Positions 11,544-21,810 of a stretch of DNA of 64,000 nucleotides are shown here, piece after piece (position 1 is the first letter of the stretch; the number at the start of each line of letters is the position of its first letter). Source of the DNA: Chaetomium olivaceum (taxonomy: Eukaryota > Ascomycota > Sordariomycetes > Sordariales > Chaetomiaceae). The position numbers were made by a program, and so were the translations under genes. The notes beneath the pieces were generated by a model that saw nothing but the letters and a program-made list of their open reading frames with translations, searched no databases and was not told where the DNA came from. The stretch lies in NCBI GenBank assembly GCA_039881045.1, contig JAYWVB010000077.1, positions 1 through 64,000 of the forward strand. Direction: 5' to 3'.

Positions 11544-12047
11544 GCTTGCTGTTTTCTTCCTCCTGTTGACTTCCTACGGATAATCGGGTCTGCTTTACGG
11601 GAATACTTGCTATAAACGATGACTCTTGCACCCTTACCAACCTCATTTTCGCCCTTGCCCATGCTTTTTCCTCCGAAATTGCGCTTACACTTCCCCTGGC
11701 CGCCCTCAACCCTGATCTCGGAATTGGCCGCAATCCTTAACCCTAACCCGAAAACTGCATTGCGAACGCTGGACCCTAACCCTGGAAAACGAGTCGGGGC
11801 CGATATCTCGTCGAACGGCGTGCTCCTGGAACTAACGGGTAGTGGAATCGGGGTCGTCGCTGTTGGTTCTACGGGACACAACTAGTGGGCCGCATTTGAG
11901 CGGCGTCTTAAGTCGAATGTATTGTGGTCGTCGTGGCTCAATGTTTTTGACTTTTGGTGGCCCGAGCGCTCGCTTCCTGGACCAATAAGCGGCCGCGCCT
12001 TCAATCCCTCCAATACGAAGTGTACGTCCCGTACTAGTCAGGGGTCT
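11544..12047. other. Intergenic, with two short CCCTAA tracts
   Basis: This lies upstream of the helicase and downstream of the short finger gene. Near 11743-11755 and 11771-11782 there are CCTTAACCCTAACCC and ACCCTAACCC motifs in the same + strand orientation as those further left. No gene seen. Confidence 0.55.
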
Positions 12048-12680
12048 CTATGAAACAGACTTCAGTTCGTCGTGGATGCATGGATAGGCTGGTTTCGCAT
12101 TGAGCGTGGCCATCGCCCTCTCGTTTGCGATGCTCTGGTTGTGCTGCCGTTCTCGACGGTACAGGTCCCCTAGGTGATTAAAGGCCTCCTGGTCCCCTAC
12201 CAGACGCGTCTCGTTGCCGTCTTCGCAGACCACCCAGTACCGTCCCTCCGGAGGATTGCGTATCCAGGCCTGCAGGTACACGGGCAGGAACATGGCAAGC
12301 GGTCTGGCGCCCGGCGGTTCTCCCGCCCGCTTATGGCGATCGGCAACATGACGAGATGTGTTTTGCTTACTGATCGTCCGGTACTCGCAGGACTTGCAGG
12401 CGAAGCCTTCGAGCTTCCGTAGATACGGATCCGGTCGGGATCGATCTGGGCGGAGAGGGGCATCCGGAGGATTTTGCAATGGCGGCGCCCGGCACCGCAG
12501 CAGGCGTGTGAGACGGCTCCGCAGGTCGTTTGGTACATCGTGTTTCCGCTTGAGGTGGTTGCTCACCTGCTCGGTCTTTGGGGAAAGGCCGATGAGACAT
12601 TCCGGACGGGCGCAGACGAGAACCTGGGCTACGGGGTCAATAACGAGTTGCAACAAACGTAGAAGTTCTCCTTCGTCCAT
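12048..12680 (-). CDS. Short OrsD-type double zinc-finger protein, no recombinase domain
   Basis: A 210-residue protein starting at the ATG at 12680 (the frame is open slightly further but only with a TTG). It has two finger modules. The first is atypical, with C-x4-C and N-H-L-x3-K-H. The second is regular, C-x2-C-x12-H-x4-H, in the context FACKSCEYRT...RHVADRH. After them comes the W-x9-YWV segment that in its relatives reads SWTQNGARGYW. It stops where the paralogues continue into an acidic linker and the recombinase domain, so it equals only the N-terminal quarter of the family. It may be a truncated copy, or a stand-alone DNA-binding competitor of the full-length proteins. Same strand as its neighbours, about 240 bp below the next gene. 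Confidence 0.6.
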   Translation of the reverse strand: MDEGELLRLLQLVIDPVAQVLVCARPECLIGLSPKTEQVSNHLKRKHDVPNDLRSRLTRLLRCRAPPLQNPPDAPLRPDRSRPDPYLRKLEGFACKSCEYRTISKQNTSRHVADRHKRAGEPPGARPLAMFLPVYLQAWIRNPPEGRYWVVCEDGNETRLVGDQEAFNHLGDLYRRERQHNQSIANERAMATLNAKPAYPCIHDELKSVS

Positions 12681-12907
12681 AGTGCGCCGTGCGTCATTCA
12701 AGCCCTACGGGTCCGACGGTCGGTTTGTGGGTTCAGATGTCTTTTCTTTCCAAGGAGGAGAGGGTTCGATGATTAGTTGGTTGGGGCCCGGGCTCGGGAC
12801 CGATTTGTTTATTCTTTCGTGTATTAGGGGGGTGTCTAGGACTAGACTAGGGGTTAAAGGGGGGACCAGGGGGGAGCAGGGGGGTTGGGTGGCCCATGAA
12901 TCGGGAA

Positions 12908-12965
12908 CCCCACAAATGGTGTATTAGGAGCAGCGAGAGGGCCCCACAAATGATGTATCAGGAGC
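12908..12965. repeat. 24-bp direct repeat at the 3' end of copy A
   Basis: CCCCACAAATGGTGTATTAGG-like sequence occurs at 12908-12931 and again at 12942-12965 with two mismatches. One copy lies within the last codons and the other just beyond the stop, so a small tandem duplication produced or moved the gene's end. Confidence 0.6.
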
Positions 12966-15900
12966 TGATACGTCTGGGTGTTGGTACAGTAGGGCTAGGA
13001 TAGGTAGCTGACTAACGGTCACGACCCTGGCCCCGTCCTGCGCGATAGCTGGTACCGCTCGCGTTTCTGTCCCCGTTCCCATTTCTGTACTTGTTGGAAA
13101 CATCTTCTTTACTGATCTCGAGCGAGATTCTAAGTCCTGTGGGCATCTGGCCGACTGTACGCTAGGATCGTCGGGGGCCGTATAATTGGGGGCACTCTCG
13201 GCCCTGGGGGCTAGAGGCTTTAGAGGCTTTTCTCCTTCTTCTAAACGCCGCCTCTTCGGCGGTCTGTAGACGGGAAACGCATCAGGCCCTTTCTCGTCAG
13301 CTTGGTCGGATCGATGGCCAGGTAGGGTACGATCTGGCTGCGGGCCATTCGGAGCTGTTCGAGGCTGTACGGTCCGAACAAGCGGCACGGCGGACGCCGG
13401 CTCACGGACGTCAAGCGGGCAGTCGTTCGGCTGTAGAGAAACTCGAGGAGGCTGCGCCGCCATTCCGGGGATCTGGCGCGCCGGATTCGGCTGCCCGAGC
13501 TGCAGAAACCCGTGCCATTCCAAAGATACCCACTTGTAAAGCTGCAGAAGGGCGGGTTGGAGGCTGTCGGGGAAGGCCCCGTCCAGCCCGTACGTGCAGG
13601 CTCTCTGCCAGGGCCGATGCCCGCTCTGCCAGGCGAACGCCACGCCACTGTCAGCGTCGCCCGTTCGATCATTGCAGCGGTCAAACGGATTCCTGATTTG
13701 CCGAACGTGCTTTTCAGTAACGGCAATGGAGAGCTGCCGATATACATGTGTGCCAAACGCTCGGCCGACGGTTGATTCGGTGAGCCGCTGTAGCGCCCCT
13801 GAAAGGACCTGTGTCTTCCACAGTCTGTCGGGTCTCTGCGGGGAGCAGAACAGCAACGAAGAGTCGACGTTGATTCCGTAGCACCGCCGTTGCAGCATGT
13901 ACGTGAACGGCCGGATATACACAAGGTACTGGTAGAGGAGGCGGCCGACCCCGTCCGGCAGCACGCGGGCGACTTGGAACTCTTGGTTAGTAGCCGTACG
14001 AGACTTGGTATGCCTGGTTACGAGGAAGAAGGAGCCGTCGTAGACGTATATGCCCCGGCTTGTCGAAGCGCCGTTGCAATGTTCGAGGCCCATCAGCTCC
14101 GTCGCCCGAGCAGCCTGCCCGCCGGTGAGGTGGATCAGTGCCATGAGCTCCACCAGCGCTTGGTCGTGCAGCTCGATATAGCGACGGACGGCCTGCTGGT
14201 CCCATCCGTTCCTACCGATCAGACCATTCACGGGGGAGAGGCAGGCACGCTCCGACAAGGCTAAGAAGGCATCGACCAGGTGGTTCGCCGGTTCGGTCAC
14301 GAACGAGTAGCCTTTTCCCACATCCGACATCTTGTCCCGGAGGGCGTGGAGATCGACCTGCGGCTGCAAGTCGTACATCAGGCGCCTCGTCGACGACGCG
14401 ACGGACCGGAGCAAGTCGTGCGAGAGAGCCCGAAACTGCTGCATCGAGATACGGCCCTCGTCCCACGACAAGACCTGGTCGTCCTCGCTCCACCGGACAC
14501 GGAAGGTGGGTCCATCCGACCGTGCTAACCTGCGGCCATAGGTCCGAAGACTGAGCAGCTCGCCTACGGGGGCCTGGGAACCCAGGCAGAATGCTGGCAC
14601 CCGGACTTTATTCAGGCGCTCGACCTGATTCCGGTGCGGCCGGGCTGCTATCCGGATGTGGTGGTGGGGAAAGCGCGGGAGAACGGTCTCTAAAAGAAGG
14701 AGGCGCGCGCAATAGATCAGGGCGGAAAGCTTGGATGTGTACCGCGAGGGTCTCTCGAACGAAGACCCGTCTGCGCCGAGGCCCGCGACGCCGCTGAAGT
14801 AGACGAGGAGGGTAGAGCGTGCTTGGCCGCCACGGAATGGCTCGGTCAGTAGAAGCCTAGCGAGCTGGAGCAGGGCGTCCTGGTAGTACGGATCGGATCC
14901 AGCGTCATCCCCATCTTCTGAGCTAGACTCGGTATCCTCGCTATCTCCGTCGTCTACGCTAGAGTCGTCCTGGCTGGTCGTGTCGCCCTCGCCCTCGTCA
15001 TCGTCATTGAATGCGCTTACGTCGTCGTGGTCAGCAGCAGCTCGCCTCGTCTGCCGCGTGCAAGATGGCCATGAGAAAGCGGTAGTGTCCACGGTCTCTG
15101 TCTCAGAATCGTGGGCATCGTCGTAGCACTCATCCTCGCTCCCGCCGCCGGACCCCGGCGCGCTCGGCTGGGCTGCTCCTCTAGTTGCGCGGTCCACGCG
15201 CCGCTGACCCTGGGTTCGTGGTTCGCCGAGCGCGGACCAAGCCGCTTGCAAGGCGTCACGCTGGGCCTGCGTCAACGACCTCCGGCATAGAGAAGCGCGG
15301 GTAGCCTCCGGCAGGCGCCAGAGCCGGAACGAGAAGCATAAGAACCTGAGAAAGAGCCTCCAGTAGGATTGGGCGGTGGACTGGCGGCCCACGAGGTCAA
15401 AGGGGGCCTTGTGCGGACGCACCGGGTCGGTGCTCCGAAGCCACAGCCGGATCGAAACGTCTGTGTGCCGCGCCGTGTCCTCGCAGCGGCTCTGAAGCCC
15501 GCGCAACGCCGACGCAACGCGGCCTAACCGATCTTCGTCCTCGCGGGCGCTCCAAATCGTTGTTTCGTCTCCAGGCGCGCTAAGTCGCAGGCCGTCCCCT
15601 TCTTGGCACGGCGGCAGGGCGAGCCTGACGAGAACGTCGCGGCTCGCCCCGTGGAAGGTCTCTAACCAGCCAGTCCGCCGCATCCAGTTCGTCTGTAGGG
15701 CTAGATCAGGTGGGCTCGTGCCGTCTGTCTGGCGAGCGGCAGCCGAACGGCCGTCCAAGTGCTCCCGCTCGGCTTGGTGCAGCGCGTCAAGGGCGGCCCT
15801 CTGCTCGGCCGTGGCCTGGTTCCGCAACCGGGAGGAAGCGTCTTCTGGTCGCTCGGCCGGGGATGGGGCCTGCGTGGCAATCCAGTACCCGCGGGCGCCG

Positions 15901-16381
15901 TTCTGGGTCCAGCTCTGCAGGGCAACGTCCTCGAAGACCTCGTCGCGCAGCCAGCCCCTATGCCCCTGGGTGCGGCGGCGATTGTGGGCTTTCGCTAGGT
16001 GCCGCGTGATGAGGTCGACGCTGGTCGTCCGGTAGGCGCAGTGCCGGCAGGCGACGCCGGTACGATGGCCAGCTGCGGATGGGCCGGCGACCAATCGGGG
16101 CGGAGAGGTAGGGTGTTGGGATTCGGAAGACGTAGGGCGCGAACCAAGGGCTGGAGGCCGTCGCGGGGGCGCTTTGGGATGGCATGCTTGTCTGCGAGAT
16201 GCCGCGTCACGCAGTCGCCATTAGGCTGCAAGGCGTAGCCGCACGGGCGGCATAGCAACGCGGGCTCGGGCACATTTAAGACCAAACCGAGTGCGGCAAG
16301 GCGCCGGTTGCGCTCCTCCTCTTGTAGAGTAGACCAGTGGGGCTGGAGTGGCGGTAAGGACTTCTCTAGATTTCCCGTCAT
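12924..16381 (-). pseudogene. OrsD-finger tyrosine-recombinase-like protein, copy A (one-base frameshift)
   Basis: Start at the ATG at 16381. The first finger is C-x2-C-x13-H-x4-H, followed by a conserved RPDWSPAHP stretch. The second finger then lies in another frame. Aligning the DNA with the copy near 22,870 shows one base fewer here, at about 16062-16075, which breaks the gene after about 105 residues. Downstream, a single frame of over 1000 residues carries the SWTQNGARGYW segment, an Asp/Glu/Ser-rich linker, and the recombinase-like domain. That domain has GGQAARATEL (box I Arg), Lys in RHTKS, HVYRQ in box II (the canonical H-x-x-R), and QSGH with Tyr nine residues on in TYGLDG. A Pro/Arg-rich tail ends at a 24-bp direct repeat. 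Restoring the frame would give about 1150 residues. Error or real mutation cannot be told apart here. Confidence 0.75.
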
Positions 16382-16638
16382 ATTGGGATACTCGGCAGCA
16401 GCGATAATATGCCCTTGAGAGTAGAGAGAAGAGAGCGTGACGGATAGACAGATAGTAGAAAGTTTCTACGCAAATACCAATGCTGTACAGAGTGTACCAA
16501 TCAATCATAAGAAGAAGAAGTAGGGAGTGGTCGGCAGGTTGCGGGCGCATATACATAGAGACGCTTCGGTTTCGAGGCTACGAGACCTGTATAACAGGCT
16601 CGGCTTATCCTATAGCAGCGAGGGCTACACTAGGCCAG

Positions 16639-19146
16639 CTAACGCCGTCGGCTTTCGGGTAGGCCATGCGCTCGCTCCCGCTCGACTTGGTGCAGACGGT
16701 CGAGGGCGGCCCTCTGCTCGGCTATAGGTCGGTCCCGGGAGGAACTGTTCCCTGGTCCTCGGTCCCAGGAGGAACTATTCCCTGGTCGCTCGGGCATGGA
16801 TGGGTCTTGCGTAGCAATCCAATAGCCGCGGGCGCCGTTCTGGGTCCAGCTCTGCAGGATCACGCCCTGGAAGACCTCGTCGCGCAGCCAGCCCGCCCTT
16901 GTGCCCCTGTACCCCTGAGCGCCGCGGCGGCGGTTGTGGGTCTTGGCTAGGTGCCGCGTGATGAGCTCGACGCTACTCGTCCGGTAGCTGCAGTGCCGGC
17001 AGGCGACGCCCGTACGGGAGGCCAAGTGCGGGTGGGCCGGCGACCAGTCGGGGCGGACAGGTAGTGTATTCGGGTCTGGGAGATCTCGGGAACGGATGAA
17101 CGCGGTCAGACCGTCCCGCATCGCCTTCGGGATCCCGTGCTTGTCGGCGAGATGCCGCGTCACGCAGTCGCCATTGGGCTGCAAGGCGTAGCCACACGGG
17201 CGGCATATCACGGCGGGCTCGGGTTCATTGATGACCAAACCCAAGTGCGCAACAGGGTGGTCGAGCTCTTGCTGCTGCTGCTGCTGCTGAGGCCGGGACG
17301 TCACACCCGACGCCGCTTGGCGCTCCGCTAGCGGCGGCTTCGTCCCGTCAGAAGGGCCACGAGCGGCCGCGCAAGACGTGAGGGGCGGCAGTATACCCGG
17401 CGATCGGCTGGCGGCGGCGGTACCGTCCTCCCCCCTTTCAGAAGGAAGCCGAGCGCCCACGTCGGGCGTCGGACATGACAGTGCCTGGCGCTTGGCTGGC
17501 GGCGGGTTCGCGCCTTCAGGAGGAGCCCGCTTCATCCCGGGCGGCGGGAGTAGTCCCCCTGTCGACGAGGGGGGCACCGTCTTGCTTGGCTGGCGAAGGA
17601 ACTCGTGCCACCGCGTCGACGCCCACTCGTACGCCCGCAGCAGCGACGGCTGCAACCGCCACGGGAATGCCCTGTCCAGCCCGTATGTGATCCCCCGCTC
17701 CAGCGGGCGGTGCGCGCTCTGCCAAGCGAACGCGACGTTCAGGTCCGCTCCAGCACTGAGGTCGTCGAACGCGTTGAACGGCGTGTGGATCTCCCTCACG
17801 TGTCTCTCGGCTATTCCCACCGACAGTTGGCGGTAGGACTGTATGGCCACGGCTTCCGGCCAGACCAGCCGAGTGGCCTTCTTAAGCACCAAACTCAGCC
17901 GAGACGCCGGCCAGGGTTTGGCGTCCCGACGGAACAACAGGCGCCGCTGCCGACCGGCGTAGTCTCTCTCTCGGTAGCCGAGCTGCTCTCGGCGCAGCAG
18001 CCCTTCGAACGGCCGGATGAAGACGAGGTAGAGTAATATGACCCGCCCCAGCCTCGCCGGGAGGAAGCGGACCACGTTGAACTCTCGGTTCGTGCGCCGC
18101 TTGGACTTGTGGTGGCGCGTGACGTAGACGACGGACCCGTTCCATAGGTAGACAGCCCGAGCCGTAGACGGGCCGTTCTCCCACTCCAGGCTCAGCAGCT
18201 CCCCCGACCGCGGGGCCTGGCCACAGGCCGTGTGGAGGCCGCCCAGCAGCATCTCCTCCAAGGCGACCGCCTTTTCCCGGTAGTCGGTAACGGCCGCCCA
18301 ATTCCATTGCCCGCGTCTCGACAGCTTGGTCCGGCCGCCCGTGAGCGCCTCGGTCGCCAGGTCCAAGTAGGCCTCGCTCATGGCCGCGTTGGCTGGGTGT
18401 CGGAGAAAGGAGAATCCGGGTTCCGAGTTTGCCATATCGTCCCTCACGGAAGCCGCATCCAGGTCGGGTTCCAGCCCGCACATCAAGCTCGCCGCCAGGT
18501 ATTCGGACGCCGTGACGAAGTAGTCGGCCAGCTTCCGGAACTGCGCCATGGTCAGGTCGAAGCGATCTCCGAACGTCAGCGTCTCGCCGTCATCGCTCCA
18601 GCGCAGGTAGAAAGACGGCGGATCGGCCCGGGCCAGTACGATGCCATAGCTGCGCAGCGACCGCATCTCGTCTAGCGGGCTCTCGGACCCTACGACCATG
18701 TGCGTGAGGCGCACGGTCTGGAGTCGTTCTTGCTGGTTAACCCGCGGCCGCTGCCGTATCCCGAGGAATCGATAGGACCGAAGCGGCAACACGGACTCGA
18801 GGAAGATCAACCGCTGGATGTAGATGAGCCCGGACAAGATGGGCGTGTAGTCTTTGGCAAGCCGGAAGCCTCGGCCGCCGACAGTGAAGCCGAGGATGCC
18901 GGAGAAGTAGACCAGGAGCGTTGATGCTGGCTCGCCGTCGACGTAGCGCTCAGTGCTGATCGCCACGCTCAGCCCGAACAGTAACTCCAGCAGCTCCTCG
19001 AGTGCGCTCTCCGCCGACGGGCCCCGGCCGCCCGATCGCCCGCCCCCGCGCGGCTCGTCGCTGCCTGGCGCGTTGTCGCATTCGTCGTCGTCCGACCGGC
19101 TCCTACCTGCGTCGTCATCCATGTCCGAGCCGTTTTCGGGACTCAT
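16639..19146 (-). CDS. Recombinase-like domain followed by OrsD fingers (permuted), copy B
   Basis: An 835-residue protein from the ATG at 19146; the frame is open up to about 19275 through an acidic repeat without another ATG. Unlike its neighbours it begins with the acidic linker and the recombinase-like domain. That domain has box I PRSGELLSLEW with Arg313, Lys347 in RHHKSK, Arg439 in SYRQL, His479 in QSAH and Tyr488 in TYGLD. A Pro-rich segment and a seven-Gln run follow. The C-terminus is a normal OrsD pair (ICRPCGYAL...RHLADKH and ACRHCSYRT...RHLAKTH) and the SWTQNGARGYW segment, ending abruptly at LPESRRR. The order is therefore a recombinase C-half joined in frame to the N-half of another copy. 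Its recombinase domain is clearly more diverged from A and C than they are from each other. Confidence 0.7.
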   Translation of the reverse strand: MSPENGSDMDDDAGRSRSDDDECDNAPGSDEPRGGGRSGGRGPSAESALEELLELLFGLSVAISTERYVDGEPASTLLVYFSGILGFTVGGRGFRLAKDYTPILSGLIYIQRLIFLESVLPLRSYRFLGIRQRPRVNQQERLQTVRLTHMVVGSESPLDEMRSLRSYGIVLARADPPSFYLRWSDDGETLTFGDRFDLTMAQFRKLADYFVTASEYLAASLMCGLEPDLDAASVRDDMANSEPGFSFLRHPANAAMSEAYLDLATEALTGGRTKLSRRGQWNWAAVTDYREKAVALEEMLLGGLHTACGQAPRSGELLSLEWENGPSTARAVYLWNGSVVYVTRHHKSKRRTNREFNVVRFLPARLGRVILLYLVFIRPFEGLLRREQLGYRERDYAGRQRRLLFRRDAKPWPASRLSLVLKKATRLVWPEAVAIQSYRQLSVGIAERHVREIHTPFNAFDDLSAGADLNVAFAWQSAHRPLERGITYGLDRAFPWRLQPSLLRAYEWASTRWHEFLRQPSKTVPPSSTGGLLPPPGMKRAPPEGANPPPAKRQALSCPTPDVGARLPSERGEDGTAAASRSPGILPPLTSCAAARGPSDGTKPPLAERQAASGVTSRPQQQQQQQELDHPVAHLGLVINEPEPAVICRPCGYALQPNGDCVTRHLADKHGIPKAMRDGLTAFIRSRDLPDPNTLPVRPDWSPAHPHLASRTGVACRHCSYRTSSVELITRHLAKTHNRRRGAQGYRGTRAGWLRDEVFQGVILQSWTQNGARGYWIATQDPSMPERPGNSSSWDRGPGNSSSRDRPIAEQRAALDRLHQVERERAHGLPESRRR

Positions 19147-19262
19147 ATCGCCTTCGAGGTCCGAGTCGCCTTCGAGGTCCGAGTCGTCTTCGAGGTCCGA
19201 GTCGTCTTCGAGGTCCGAGTCGTCTTCGAGGTCCGATTCCTCCTCGAGGCCTGAGTCGTCTT
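19147..19262 (-). repeat. 18-bp acidic-coding repeat upstream of copy B
   Basis: About six copies of a unit reading GTCTTCGAGGTCCGAGTC on the + strand. On the minus strand it encodes repeated S-D-L-E-D-D in frame with copy B. An in-frame TGA lies just above it, at about 19277-19279. It corresponds to the acidic linker found before the recombinase domain in copies A and C. Confidence 0.75.
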
Positions 19263-19312
19263 CACTGGCGATAATTCCCCTTCATTACTAATAATGATGG
19301 CCTATGGATGAT

Positions 19313-21769
19313 TTATTTTCGGCAAACCTCGAACCAGCCGCTGGCGGCCCGTGAAGGGAAAAAACGCTGGCACGGCACGCCCTCAATCCACGGGAGCTCC
19401 TCGTACTGCGGCGGCGGCGGCGGTGGCGGTGGGCCGGCCGGCCGCCTGCCGCCCCTCCGCGGGTTCTGCCAGCCGTGCAACTTCCGTGCATGTTCCTGGA
19501 TGCTCTTAATGTGGCGGACGACATACGGGCATGCACGGCACTTGAACCCGTCCGGCCGCGGAGGGTCGATGAACGGGATCGGCTCGGACGTCGGCGGAGG
19601 GAATTCGAATCCGGCCAAGTCAGCCTGCGTCCGGAGGATGTCGGGTATCTCCCGTGCTGCACGGTTGATGGCGTGTCGCTCGGCGGCGGGCACTTCGAGG
19701 TGTCGAGTCCGTAAGTGGGCTGCCACCTCGTTGGCCACGCAGGCGAACCGGCATCGCCTGCATATCACGATTCGGTGCTGCGGCAGGTGGACGAACAGCC
19801 CCGTCGTATCAACCACGTTCCAGTCCCGTATGATTGCTGTTCTCGTTCCAACCGGCGGTGTTTTTCCCCGGGGCGTCGAGCGAGATCCTATAGATTGTCG
19901 CGCTGGCTGTGGACTCTCGTCATTGGAGACTGTACAATCATCTCGGAAAAGCGTCGCTGTTACCGCCGGAGATTGTCCTCCGTCCTCTAAACGCGGCTTT
20001 TTTGGCCGTCCATAGACAGCAAGTGTATCGGGTCCCCTCTTGGCTGGTTGGCCCCCCGATAGAATGTGAGCTGGCAGCTGGTTGTTTAGAGCTGTCCGAG
20101 GCTGTGCAGTTTGACCGAGTGGCGTGGACGATGCCGGCTCGCGGAAGTCGAGGTCTTCGGGCTGGGGAATAGCTCGAGGCTGGCCTGTTTCGGGTAGGGA
20201 CGTCGGTTTTGGCTGCTCGAGCCGTAGAAATCGATGCCATTCCGAGGAAACCCATCGGTAGATTCGTAGGAGAGCGGGTTGGAGGCTGTCGGGGAACGCC
20301 CCGTCCAGCCCGTACGTGGAGGCTCTTTGCATGGGGCGATGCCCACTCTGCCAGGCAAACGCCAGGCTGATGTCCGCATTCGCTGCTCGATCGTCGAAGC
20401 GGTTGAACGGGTTTTTGATCTGCCGAACATGCTTTTCCGTGACAGCAATAGAGACCTGCCGATACACTTGTGTACCAAACGCTTGCCCGACGGTCGATTT
20501 GGTGAGCCGCTGCAGCGCTCTGGAGAGGACCGCTGTCGTCCACAACCGGTCGGGTCTCTGCGGGGAGCAGAACAGCAACGAAGAGACAGTATCCATTCCG
20601 TAGCAACGCCGCTGAAGCAGATATGTGAACGGCTGAATATACACAAGATACTGGTAGAGAATACGGCCAACCGCATCCGGCAGCACGCGGGCAACCTGGA
20701 ACTCGTTGTTGGTGGTGGTACGGGCCTTCACGTGCCTAGTGACGAGAACGAAGGATCCGTCATAGACGTATACGCCCCGACTAGTCGAGGCTCCATTGCA
20801 GTGTTCGATGGACAACAGCTCCGTTCCCCGAGACGCCTGCCCGCCAGTGAGGTGGACTAGGGCCAAAAGGTCCACCAGCATCTGGTCATGCAGGGCGATG
20901 TAGCGACGGACGGCCTGTGGGTCCCAGCCGTTCTTCCTCATAAGCCCATCCAACGGGGACAGACAGGCACGCTCAGACAGTGCTAAGAAGGCATCTTGCA
21001 GGTGATTCTCCGGTTCGGCGACAAATGAGTAACCTTTGGCGAAGATAGACATCTTGTCCCGGACGGTATGGAGATCGAACTGTGGCTCCAAGTCGTACAT
21101 CAGGCGGCGTGTCGATGACGTGACGGATTGGAGCAGATCATGCGAGAGATCTAGAAACTGCGGCATCGAAATACGGCCGTCGTCCCACGATAAGACCTGG
21201 CCGTCATCGCTCCATCGAAAACGGAAGACGGGCCCATCCGTCCGCGCTAGCTTACGGCCATAGCCTCGAAGACTGAGCAGCTCGCCGACGGGGGCCTGGG
21301 AACCTATGCAGAATGCTTTCCGTCGAACCTTATTCAGGCGCTCGACTTGATGCCGGTGTGGTCGGGCCGATATTCGAACATAATCGTGGGAGAACCTTGG
21401 AAGGACTGTCTCCAGGAGGACAAGGCGGGCGCAATATATCAAGGCAGAGAGCTTTGGTGTGTACTGCGAGGGTCTCCTATATGTAGATCCATCTGCGCTG
21501 AGCCCTATGACGCCGCTGAAGTAGACGAGCAGGGTAGAAGAAGCTTGGCCGCCTCGAAATAGCTCGGTCACTAAGAACCCAGCGAGCTGCAGCAAGATGT
21601 CTTGGTGGTATGGATCCGACGCGGTATCAGACTCGTCCTCCGTGCTAGACGCTGCATCCTCGCTCTCTCCAGAGTCCGAGCCAAAGTCAGCCTGGTCGGT
21701 TGCGTCATCCTCGTCGTGGGGTCCTCCCAGGTAGTGGTGGTGGTGGTGGTGGTGGTGGTGGTGGTGGTA

Positions 21770-21810
<41 letters not shown>

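Noticed and set aside
19260..19320. An intron joining copies C and B into one gene
   Set aside because: A GTTTGC...CAG pair of about 63 bp exists, but its phase leads straight into a TGA; no in-phase alternative was found.
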